A stretch of 64,000 bases of DNA from Marsupella aquatica (taxonomy: Eukaryota; Marchantiophyta). The translations under genes were made by a program, and so were the position numbers. This document shows, in pieces, positions 23,336 through 35,200 of the stretch. Every line of letters starts with the position of its first letter. Within the stretch, counting starts at the first letter, position 1. Under the pieces are notes generated by a model. The model did no database searches, was not told the origin of the DNA, and saw only the letters and a program-made list of their open reading frames with translations. The stretch spans positions 17,918,001 to 17,982,000 of the forward strand of contig OZ316892.1 in assembly GCA_973895155.1 (NCBI GenBank). Reading direction: 5' to 3'.

Positions 23336-26300
23336 AATACTAGTCTAGTGTGGATTTCACCCACAGCTCACACTGTAAAGGACACGTACCTCTCAACTGC
23401 CACGCAAACGATAGACTCCAACTCGCAATAGGACCCTAATATTGTTTTTTGGTGGTTTCTTAAAAACACGTGAGCTATTGGTAGATGCACTTTATTGTGG
23501 AACGCTGAGACCTATGCTTTGAGATGTACAGTAGATCACCTCCACTCATTTCCAATCAAAGGATCCTCATATCTTAAAATATGTTTTGGTGATTTCTTAT
23601 AAAATATCAACTATTGTTAGATGCAGTGTTATCTGGAACAGTCGAGTGAAATCGCTGACACTCACTTTACATCATAGGACGATAATATCCAAACAAATAA
23701 TTTCCCAACGACATCATTAATAATTTGAACTATTTTTGTGGAATGTAAATCTTGGTGGGACCTACGTTTCGAGCCGTAGATGGCTACGTTCAATTAATGA
23801 GAATACAATGATACTCAAAAATATAATATGGTCTTTTATGTATACGTGTTTTATACGTATACGTGAGCTGAGTACTCGCAACTGGATTTTAACGCGTAGT
23901 GGCTCATATCATTAGATGACGTTGAACATTCGCTATAAATACTAAAGCGAAAAGAAAAAGGAAACCAACGCAAGCCAGCGAACTGTAAAAGTGAAGCAAG
24001 TGGGCAGGAGGACACGACCGCCCGACCAAATTGCGTATTACAGAGACAAAAACGTGGGTTTGCCAACTGCGCGCAGCCATGAGTCTGCCCCTACGAGCCA
24101 TTAATACCTAGACATTGGTCCCTATGCGCCATTAATAGTTAGACGCCTGGTCCGGTCTTCAGATCGAACCTCGCCAGGTACAGTATTATTACAGTAAGGC
24201 GTAAGCTCAGTCCCAGACTCCCAGCACTCGTGATCCAGGAGCGCCAGCGACACTGCGGATCTCTTGCCCTCATGCTCGGGACTTCGTTAATCGGCATCGC
24301 GCCGGAGTCAACACCCTGCCGGCCGGGCTTCTCGGCTATTTTGACGGCGAGTATATATCGCTCCCCAGGTCAACTCCGTCACATACTTTGCTCCCGGGAG
24401 CCCGTGAAACTCGAGGTGCTCCTCCGACGGAAGAGCAGGGCACAAAGTGCGGGATGGAATCTCGACGAGGTGGCTCTTCCCGGCGGGAAGCCCCCGTTCT
24501 GCAGCTTAGCTTAATCCTTAAGGTTTCTCCTTTTTCGCCGTGTGGCCATTGTCACCTATCCCAATTTTGCACCTCAGCTTGATTTTTAAGGATTTTTCTT
24601 TTGTGAGGTGTCTTCTTTTTGGCGGTGCCAGCTTCACCTTGTGTGAAGGAGAAGGTACTAAGAATACTCCTGATAAAATTTTCATAATGTAAGTTGGGAC
24701 CATATGTTCCTAGCGTTAAAGATGAGTGTTAGATTCTGGCTTATGGGGTCTGTTGCTAGGTGGCTAATGGAAGAAAGAAATTGTAGAAAGTTTTGCTTCA
24801 AAAATTAAGAGAAAACTACCATTTTACTACCGGTGGCTTCTTTCACCGAAGAGAGATTGGGGCACTTTCAACGTTTTGCTGGTCTCTAAATTGTGACTAG
24901 GGCCATGCATTGGGGAGATAGCTGCTGTTCACTTTACAGAACATCGGGCGCCATTTTCTTATAAGCTCTTGCTGATCCTACAAAGGATGGAGTGAGTTCC
25001 AAGTTTTGCTTAGGTGGAACACATTTCCTATTTCTACTAGTGTCTCTTGGAGGTCTCTTCATCTGGCCTCTTGGTCCATTCCTATTTAGAGTGCCCCTCA
25101 TCAGATAGTCTCTTGTTCTGAGCAAGAAGGGCTCTAGCCCAATAACTATGTGACTATTAGGCAAAGTGGGTCCAAATCTTGTGTCCTAACAATCTCGTTT
25201 AGCATATTTGCTTCAGTTTGCTTTACAAGACATTGGGGGCCATAAAATGATTCCCAAACTCCCTTTTAGCTTCTGTACACTATCTTTACCAGGTTAAATT
25301 GTGTACATAGATTAGTTTTGCTGAAAAACTATTCAAACTGCCCCCACGTCTTGTAAAGCAACTCTGAAAGAGGCCAACAAAGTACAATGTGGAAAAAGCA
25401 AAAGAGGTCAGACAGGACAAACACTAAACTCAAAAGAAGACAAAAGTGAACTACATAACAATAGACATACACGAGATAAAGATTTTCTCTTGCAATAGGG
25501 TGATAAGCTATGGTCCACAACTAGTGCAGTACCTGAGACTGACATGGATGCCCTCCAAGAGTCCAAGGGGCCAGGCCTCTGTTGAGGTGCACTAGAACCC
25601 ACGGTTAGAGATGTATGATGGATTGCTCAAACTTGAGCAGGCTATAACATCACTGAAATCAGCTGAAAAGAGGCCATTGCTAAAATGGATAATGATGGTC
25701 ATATCCCATTCGTCCATATATTGTGTGAATGTCTTGGGCTGTCTGCTGAATAGGCCCATCAAACTGATGATGAAGTCTCCAATATCTCTATAACAAGAGG
25801 GAGAAAACTATTGGATCACTTTTGTGCTGCATATTTCTCATCTTTTGCTGTTGATGGTGGTGCATTGTATAGTATGGTTGATAATAAAGTAATGATGAGG
25901 AAGGGTTCTTGAGCGTAAATGAGATGTTGGATGCTAGTGGAACCTGGCGAGTAGGGTTGGCAGCTAGATCTCAAAGAATTTGCAAGCTACACTAGGTGGA
26001 GAGTGTGTGGGTAGGTGCAGAAAAGTGCACTAGATCCACCTCTTGATACAAATAAAAGATCTTTCACTCTCGAAAATGTGTAGAAATGATACTAAGATGA
26101 AAAGGAATATGAACTTTCATGTAATTAAGTGTTTGGTTTGGTTTGAATTTGTTTTTGGTAGTTGAGCTGTTTAGAAAACCTCCTTAAAAGTTGAATGACT
26201 TTTGGCTAAGCACTCAACGTCAGAATCTACTTGGGCCCACTTCTTTCCATGCAGGATTCTAGAACCATTATTAGAGAATTCTTGTATAATCCATTGCGCA

Positions 26301-28409
26301 CGTTTTTCGATTATTATATTGTTCTCACTTAAGCTTGGAAAGAATGAAAAGAAGAAATTAGGCGCACCCCTTCCAAAGCCACTCTAATGTATCTCCCACT
26401 TTCAGTGACTCACCACTTAACCCAGTTTGGCCACTCACTAAAAATAGTAGCCTCCATTCAGACTGTCTTTCATTTTGCACGAATGAAGAACCGAGGCTAC
26501 CCATGACAGATGGCACATGCATTACTGGTTATCTAGTATGGACAAATGTAGACCGTTGGATCTTGTATCGACTCACATGACCCGTTAAACCTTGACAAAT
26601 TGTGACTTATCGATTCCACAATCAGCGCCCCCTGCTTGCAGTTTGATATATAGTTATATACAATGAAGCTCAAGTCCATAGGAAAATGACAACCTGTGCG
26701 ATTCTCTTCAAAAGCCCTCATTTCCGTTGCTGATTAGGCTAAAGTTTATCCCTCATCCCTGCCTCTATTCCAACCAACCAACCTGCCAGCGGCCAGCCCG
26801 CCTGTTCCTCTGTCCTGGGGCCTGGGCCCTTTCTGGCCCCCGCCCTGCCGATTTATTGCGCTGACTACATAAAGTAGAGATCCAAGCAGCATTTCAAACA
26901 GGTACCAATCCCTCTGGAGCTGTGCGAAACCGGTCTGGACTGCTTGGAAGAAGTGCGTAAACCGGGTTAATTGACTTTCCTGATCTGCCTCGAATTGAAC
27001 CATTTACGACTGAATTTCATCGCACCTTCGTCCTCATGCCCCTCCGGGCCGTCCTTCGCGGGGCTTGAGTCGGCCCCCCCCGAATAATCGGCCCCGCAAG
27101 GGAATTACCGTAGAGGCGTAGACCATAGAAGTCGCCAACTCGGAAAGCGAAGTGGCTGATTGGCTGCTCACCCAGTGATCCTGGGTCCACACGTAGCCAC
27201 GTATGCAATAGAACTGTCTTTTGGAATCGCAGAATCCGACAGTACGGATATCGTACTTTTCATGGATTGATGACAGATCAAAATAGATTTCACTTTTTGG
27301 GAAAAAGGCAAATAAAATATTACCAAGCCGAAAAATTGAATATCCTCCTTGTCACCGAATCGAAGGACAACACGGCGTCATTTGGGATACAATCGGGCTG
27401 GGGGATAAAATCGCGGCCCTTCAAAAACAGAGGATAAAATATCGGCCCTGCAAGTGAGCAATTGTCATGAGTGTCTTTGACAGTATGACAGCCTCCACTC
27501 TAGAGTAGGTACTCTACTGCAGTTACCCAGCGTGGTTTCCCCCCCTGCTCTGGCCCTGGCCCCACCCGAGTTCGCCCTGCCCACCCTGCCCCGGCCATGC
27601 AATCCTCCTTCTCCTGACTTCGCTTGGCTTGGCCTGGCCTGGCCTTGACTTTGGTCGGGTTAGCTACGGGATTGTCGGGGTGGCGGTGGGTACAGTAATC
27701 GTATCATTGTACGTATGTTTTTGGAAGTACAGTACTTCGGGAGGACTGGAGGATGCAGGGGTCCGCCCGGGAACTGGGAGGGACTGGCGGGCGGTGATGA
27801 CAAACATGATGACGAGGCGTCGAGGGGCAAGCAGATTCAAACAAGCGACAAAATTCGACTGTATAGTGGCCTCGTTTAAGTGCACACACTCTTGCGAAGA
27901 GCCCTGGACCACCTTGCATTTACATGTGTTTTACATCAGATAACCATTGCACTTCTCTGACTTTGCACTTCCCCTAGTTTGCTCTGGTTTGCCCAACTTA
28001 TAAATCCCCAAAATTTGACCTCCCCTATCATTGGCTGGCAAATTAGTTCAAGGATACCTTGGTTATGTAAGCTTGATGTTATTCAACAAATAAATTAGAA
28101 CACATGATTTTACCCCTTTTCACAGCTTTCTTTACTTGTTTGTTTGAATGTTATTTTTTAATTTTCAATTGTTTTTACAGTTACAAGGTCTAATTGTTTT
28201 CTTTGACTTATTTCAAACACACATAATCTTGTTTGGTGCTTTTCACATAACGAACAGTTCTTGTTTGTGATCAATAGTGCTGAGTGACTGTACGTGCTTC
28301 CAGGGATTTTGAAATGAACTTCCCATGGGGTCTGTAAATATGGGGGCCGTGTTGGGAAATGGGTAAGAAATGAACTTCCAGACATGACCAGCTCAAATCT
28401 TTTATACTA
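23336..28409. other. Long stretch without a supported gene
   Basis: No gene recognised. GC-rich patches at 24080-24500 and 26740-27900 stand out from the AT-rich surroundings and give open frames on both strands, without motifs or supported splice structure. They could be promoter or first-exon remnants. A diverged direct repeat around CTTTACA(G/A)(G/A)ACAT(C/T)GGG..GCCAT occurs near 24935 and 25220. Confidence 0.45.
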
Positions 28410-28573
28410 GGCAGAATTTGCTTGGTGGGACCCCAAATGAAAATGTTTTACTTAATTGGACTCTTGAAAGTTTAGGTCCGTCTATTCAAGGTAAATCAAC
28501 GGTGTGGATCACTCAAGGGTCCTATCAAGTAAAACATTTTCATTTGGGGTCCCACCAAGCAAATCCCTCTGCC
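28410..28573. mobile_element. Foldback MITE, about 164 bp
   Basis: Two inverted arms of about 52 bp match at all but a few positions; the outermost 38 bp after ATTTGCTTGG are identical. The arms may extend outward to a GGCAGA end with a 3-bp indel. The spacer is about 45 bp. I found no convincing target duplication, so the superfamily is open. Confidence 0.75.
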
Positions 28574-30329
28574 AAGACAACGGTGTTATCTGTGAAATTT
28601 GCCACTTACACATGTTTTGTTTTGGTTTGGTGAGGGAAATGGTCGGCAAAACAGATTGAGAACTTTTTGATTGACAAAAAATTAATGGCAGGAAGCAAAA
28701 GTTTTGAAGCAAGGAAAATGAACTTTTGCAATTGAGAATTGTGAACCAAGTTATTGGTTACCAATGAGTGTCTAGTGTCTATAGAGATTCATGGTAGCTT
28801 TGTAGGTATTCCTTGTCTTGAGAAGCTACCACTTTGTTTGGGAAAGAAAATTATAATCCCTCAGACTGTACATCCTTGCCCTAAACCCTATCTCCTGTCT
28901 GGCTATTTCAGCAATTACTCCACTTGAAAACTGCATACACATATCTATAGGGGCTTTGCACAGGATTTATGTCCTTTTGCTTTACATATACCCTTGTAGA
29001 GAATTTTGCACTTCTTGGCTGAACTTTGTTCAATAGTAGTAGGATGTATACGTGTGATACTTTGTGGGATGGCATGTACGCTTGTTGCAACTAGGTCCCA
29101 CTGTATTGTCATGATGGCTTACAATGAGGACAGGGGAAAGTACTTTACTACTAGTGTTTTGTCGCACGAGGATGTATTGACAAGTTCAGCTATTGTGACT
29201 AACCCTTTTGGTGTAGGGCCTGGTATATTGTCTTTCAACGGAGACCCTACTATATGTAGGAGAATGAGAAAACAAAATGCAAAAATGGTCACTAGAAAAG
29301 AAAATTAAAATGGTTTGACTTGCAGAAGGAGCTAAGGTTTATGCACACAAGCCTAATGCACATGCATTTCATAATTAGCGGGGGCAACAGTTGGAGGGTG
29401 AGGCCGCCATGGCAATGCAATTTGCAGAGGATGAGGCTGATACACTGACGGCAAGGCAGAGGGAAGATCCTTTTGGCTGATCAAACGGTGACAATTTATT
29501 ATTATTTGTAATGAACAGTAAAGATTTCTTCCACACCCAGACTACTTTTTGTAAAGAGACATCACCCAAAATGGACAGGGTAGAACGGGGGTAGAATATT
29601 AGGGGGTCCAAATAAGGATTTGTTTTGCTCTTCTGCAGGATAGGGCCAATACCTGTAACGTGGCCTGCAGTTGTGTTTCACAGATCTTTTGAGGTTCAGT
29701 TTTTTGTGTCCCACAATACCCAGGCCATGGGGGTGGGGGGGAGGGGGGTTAGGATAAATCCTGCACTACAAGTGTGCAAGCTAGACCCAGTGAATGACGC
29801 ACATTTTTTGGTGTCTTCCATCCAAACAGAAACCCGGACTGTCCATGTATTATATTTGAGACCCCAAATTAGGGCTACCTTCCATGGGCCAGGGGCAGGG
29901 AGCAGTGTTTGTTTTAGTAGCAAAAATTCGCTAGATTCCACCTCCCCAAAAATCCTTGGCCACTTTTGGCAAAAATTTGCTTCTATTTTGCTGGCTCATT
30001 AGCCAGTGTTTCACCTAATCCCAGGCCCAATTAGCCAGAATCTAACCGTCAGCCTTAAATCTAGGGAGATTTGATGGTCAAAAAAATAATTGAATAAGGA
30101 ATCTTTTGAGCATCTTCTCCCTCACACACTTTACATTCGCCACTCTGGCTATAAAGTGAAATCCTTAAAAAATAAGCTGGCAGGGAGTATGATAACTCAC
30201 ATTGAAAACTCCTGGACCCAAATATGGATTATGTCAAGGTGTAGACAATATTTTACATGTATGAGTTTTGCATATAGAGCCAATGAGAATGCTCTACATT
30301 GTTAATAGGGAGTGTGAGGGAAAATCAAG
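28574..30329. other. No recognisable gene
   Basis: Short open frames only. The G-rich run near 29728-29750 is low complexity. No element boundary is supported. Confidence 0.45.
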
Positions 30330-30532
30330 TGAGGGGAAATCATACTCTTTGATATAGTATTTATATAGCCTTCAGTCCCTGGAAAAGCCATAACATTATT
30401 AACTTAAATGTTTCTGACGCACATTTGTACTCCTATCCCCAGAGGAAAATCCTACTCCTTGATATAGTATTTGTATACCCTTGAATCCATTAACTTAAAT
30501 ATTCTGACACACATCTGTACTCCTCTCTCCTA
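30330..30532. repeat. Tandem duplication, about 100 bp unit
   Basis: Two adjacent copies share ATCATACTC/ATCCTACTC, CTTGATATAGTATTT, ATTAACTTAAAT and CTGAC(G/A)CACAT(T/C)TGTACTCC in order. It lies just before the GC-richer region upstream of EIN2. Confidence 0.7.
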
Positions 30533-32210
30533 TCCTCATAGAACCTTTACCCTCATTAGAGTGGGTTTGATAGTTTGATACTGATGCGAATTGTGCACTT
30601 ACGCAGAGGCGCCTGCACGAAACTCTACAAAGGCGGAACAGTGGGCGTGGCTGAGTCGTACGCTCGATGCCAACAAATGCTGAGGGGCGCGTGCGGCCGT
30701 GTGCTCCGCGAGGGAAGCGAGGGAGGGCAGGTAGACGCTTTCTCCTTCTCCATAACTCTTCTGCTCGACTGCTCGACATGGGAAGCCAGGAAGCCAGTGA
30801 GCCAGTAAGCCAGGAAGCAGCAGCAGTGCGGTGCTCGAGGTGAGTTCCGAGGAGCCTCCTGTAGTCCTGTCCCGGGGTGTCTGGGTTGGCTCAATGCCTG
30901 GCAGGCAGAGCGGCAGGCAGAGCGGCTGGCAGGATTGGATTGTTTGCGTCGAGGGGAATCGCAATCCGTTTTCGCTTTGTTCGATTGTTGTTTCTTCCTC
31001 GTCGACGACAACTTACAGTAGTACCTCTGCGGAGCGATGAAGGGACACGGGTAGTGACTGTGACGTTGCCTCTGTTGTTGTTGTTGTTGCTGGTGTTGTA
31101 CAGAATGTGCAGATTTGCGGTACCGCTGCTGCCGTTTTGTGAGGCCTTTTTTGTGAGCTAGGAGGGGGCATTCTTTTGGTATTAGGAGGGAGGGGAGAAG
31201 TCAGTGAACGGGACAGTCATACAACTTACTGTTGAAGTAGTGATGTACGAGCTCGTACTAGGCGCTCGTACTAGGCGCTCGTACTCCAGTACGATGGTAA
31301 TACGATGAGGCTGCCAATCCTGCCCCTCCCCTCTCCCGGCTGGCGATGAAGAACTCGTAGCCGTGGGCTGATAGTAATGCGCTCCCTCGAAGCAAAGAAT
31401 CATAGCGGAATTGTTGGAGTGGTGGTGTAAAAAGTTGCTTTATGTGATGGATAGATTGCGCTGCTAAGGACTTTGCTGACGGAGATAAGATCGATTGCTC
31501 CCTCCGCTATTCGTAAGGTTTGGTGTGGTTTAGAGTTGTGTGGTAATATCGTGATTGCGTGTCAAAGATCTTTGTGGTCCTGGACTTGGAGAGGAAGGGA
31601 GAGGGGACTGGAAGGGAAGGGGGAGGAGTATCAGAGCTGATGAGAGGACGAAGTAAAGCACGTTTCTTTCACTGGAACATCACTGAGAAAGATGCCCGGT
31701 TTGGGCTAGGGAAAGGAAACAGACTAATTCCAATAGGAGAGAGCTCATGAGGACGAAGTAGTAGCACGACTTTTAGTGCTTTAGTCATGGTAGATTGTTG
31801 GTGTGGGACTAGAGAAGCGACGATGGTTTCGATCGAGGAACGGTAACGAAACGCGAGAGGAGCTGAAGAAGGACCTTTTCCTCTGCTTGTGCGGTGGTGT
31901 GGAAGAAGAAGAAGACGAACAGCGAGGAGGACAGGGGAAGGGAACTGATAACCACAAGCAGACTGGACTAGAGGTGAAAATGGGGCGTTGGTCATGGTAC
32001 GTTCGCCTTGAAAAAGAAGAAGAGAGGACACAGCACATGCTAGTTGAATGAGGAATCGGGCTTGATGGCGGAACAATCGGACGGGTATTGCCTCAACAGG
32101 ACTCCTCTCCTTTCATCAACTTCTACTTGCGGGCTTCAAAGCTTTTAGACACAAAAGAGGCCCGAAGTACCGCAAAGCATCATATTACGGTGACTGCCAG
32201 AGATTCAATT
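30533..32210 (+). promoter_or_regulatory. EIN2 upstream region
   Basis: The base composition becomes GC-richer here, with a TTG microsatellite (31072-31096) and three copies of GCTCGTACT(A/C) spaced by 13 bp (31251-31286). Several long open frames appear on both strands but none has a motif. It most likely contains the EIN2 promoter and 5' leader, perhaps with a leader intron. No TATA box or start site is called. Confidence 0.45.
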
Positions 32211-35200
32211 ATGGCGAAGTATTTCACATATTTCGTACCGGCATTCCTGGTTGCGGTAGGTTTTATAGACCCTGGGAATTGGGTAACACTGATTGAAGGT
32301 GGCTCTCGTTTCGGGTACGAATTGACATGGGTCGTTTGTTCCGCGACCTTGCTTGCCATGGTGCTCCAAATGGTCTCGGCACGACTTGGAGTGGTCACGG
32401 GGAAGCATTTTGCGCAGGTATGCTGTTTGACTCCTCTACTTGTCCCATATGTGAAGATTTTCTGCTACGAACCTGCATGACAATGTCATCAAGCACCCGT
32501 TATCTGATTACGTTCTGATGTTCTTATCCATTCGCGGCCCGCTTTCTCCATCCTTACATTGGATCCTTCAAGCCGGGGCATATCTCTTTAGCAAGTGGGC
32601 TTCAGTTCAGGCAATGACAGCTCCTCTCTGGCTCTACTCACCGTCTCCATCCCATATCATTTGCTTCCGCAGCTTCAGAACAGTAGAAAAGTGCTCGCGT
32701 CTTTGTTTGTGCCTATGTTGCTATTCCAGCTGAATGGAAACCATCAGAGCTAGGAGAGACGAGTCTTTGAAGCCTATCGGAGCGCGGCGTCCAGGATTTC
32801 TTCCGGTGCTTCTAAATTGGACACGAACAAGGAACAAGCTGGAATCCCCAAATTAGTGTGCAGGTTGTGTTGTAGATTAGGCCCAATTGACGATCGAATG
32901 TCGTTCCATACTTATTAAGGTAATGTGAAAGAACTCTCTACCTTAAAATGAAAAACGCTCGTGGAGCTCGTGACCCTAGAGATTGCGGCGCCAATTTTTC
33001 GATCGGATCCTTTGGCACTCGGTCTGTGAGCACGAATGACAATCATTTACTTTCGCGTGATTGGATAGGTTGTCAATGATGGAAGCCTTTCCTCTTGTAA
33101 TGTCTGAATTGCGTGTTTTGCAAAAGGCATGACCTATTTGTGATGTGATTTCTTCTAGGTCTGTCGAGAAGAGCTGCCTCCGGGAGTGTGCACTCTGCTT
33201 TGGGTCCTTTGTGAGATGTCCATCATCACTCTGGACTTCACAATGGTACGTTTTGCGCCGTCTCTTCCCTATATTTATCAAGTGGCATCAGATGTTTTTG
33301 TCGAACTCCAACACTCAGGAAGACCAAGTGTCGTCTTTTCTTTTCACCTGACTGTATCGCTAGCGGGGTCGTTATAGCACTTCGGGCATGTAACCTGTAC
33401 ATGTACTGCTTAGGTGATACCCTTCTCCGTGACTACAGAAATGTCCTCATTCATTTTGGGAATGACTTTTGCAGGTTCTTGGTACAGCTATTGGATTGAA
33501 TGTTATTCTCCGAATCCCTACGCTCTCCGGTCTTCTGCTGGTGGCTGTGGATTCCTTGATATTTATTGCAGTCTTGCCCCTCATGGTAACACGTCTTGCC
33601 TGAACGCTTTTGCGGCCCGTTTTTGTGTCTTCTTGTGCATTGCGATGTATACGCATGCGAAGTGTTCTTCTGTGATGACTCTATCGTTGTGTGCTCACAT
33701 TTCAGGAAAGGGAGAGAGCCGAGTTTATCACTTTTGCGATATTTGGAACGGTTGTGCTCTGCATCGTACTGTCTAATGTACCTACCAGCACTTTACCAGT
33801 GTCAGCGGTAGTGGGTTTGTTGCCAAAACTGAGGCACGAAACACTGTACGCGGCAATCAGTATCGTTGGTGCCAATGTCATGCCTCACAACTTCTATCTA
33901 CATTCGGCTCTCGTCAAGGTATGATGCTTTTACTGTTTCTTTGTAGTTGAAGTGATGTGTTAACTCTCCTTCATAAATTTTATAATGTCGAAAGCGTCCT
34001 ATCGCGGTTCACATCCGCGGAATTCTTAATTTGTTTCGTAGAGCAATGCCTATGATTGGCATGAACAAGGTGCTGTTTGTCATGTTAATACTCTCGTGCA
34101 TAGAACAGTATAGTTAGTTACGTTCTCCTTGATGGTTACTGACTTAACCGTTTTTGATCTTCATCAAAGCAGGATAAAAGCCGGGCTAGTCAATCGCTGA
34201 GTACCTTGTCGAATTACTGCTCCTTGGGCACATTATATGCCTTTGTTGCTGTCCTTGTGGTAAACCTAGCCGTTTTCAGTGTGGCTGTCGCTGAGTTTCA
34301 CAACTTTGGATTTGTGGTCCTCACACTCCAGGATGCACAGGCTCTTGTAGAACAGGTGATTTGGTCTCCCAACCATTTTCGTCGTCTCTTAAGTGATCAG
34401 TGACCCGGATGTTTAAATAATGCAATTTTGGGCAAGATTCTGTTATTAAGAATGTGCCAAGCGTCATAAACTATCGGAATCTTTATCCAAATTATCCACC
34501 ATAAGTTGGGGAGTGGTTTCGTGTCCAGTTAAGATTGGTTACAATTCTGCCAAACCATTAGGGGCTGTCCTTGTTTCCTCGCCTGATTGGGTGTATTCTG
34601 GTCTGTTATGTCAAACTAATGCACATCTCTGTCCGTTTGTCCCGCAGATTGTGAACAATTCAGTCTGTCCAGCATTTTTTGGTCTAGCGTTGTTATGTGC
34701 TGGGCAGCTGTCGACGCTAAATGGCAGCTCGGCAGGGCAGATTGTTTCAGAGGGATTTTTTGATTACCAGATCCATCCTTGGCAGCACCGGATCTTGATT
34801 CGTGGAGTATTGCTAGTTCCGGTAGCCGCTTGTGTATATTTTTACGGAAATGAGGGGATCTATCAAATGCTTATGTTCTCCCAAGTCGTTCTGGCTCTTT
34901 TCCTCCCTTTGACTGTTGCTCCCCTCATCAAGGTTACGTCTTCTGAAAGGATTATGGGTTCCAACAAAAATTCCTTCATTCTGGAGATCGTAGCATGGTT
35001 GTCCCTTGCGAGCTTAAGTGCAGTGAATGTCACCCTCATCTTTGACCTTGTTTTTGGAGACACGGAAGATGGGTCCTCTTTTGGTGGATTCGAGTACCTT
35101 CCTGGCGTCGACTGGTTAACAGAGGTTTTGGGAGAGAGTCTTCAAAGTTTTGTATTTGGTGTGATTTCCATCGGGACCACTTTGTCACTTGGTTTTCTGG

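Noticed and set aside
26746-27943. GC-rich patch with open frames on both strands, considered as a possible gene or CpG-rich promoter.
   Set aside because: No motif, no consistent splice structure and no neighbouring gene start to attach it to.
30495-32076. Long overlapping open frames on both strands upstream of EIN2.
   Set aside because: They are composition-driven and serine/arginine-rich on both strands, and lie in the expected EIN2 promoter/leader region.
32088-32210. Upstream in-frame extension of the first EIN2 exon.
   Set aside because: It has no ATG, and the ATG at 32211 lies directly before the first membrane segment, as in other EIN2 proteins.
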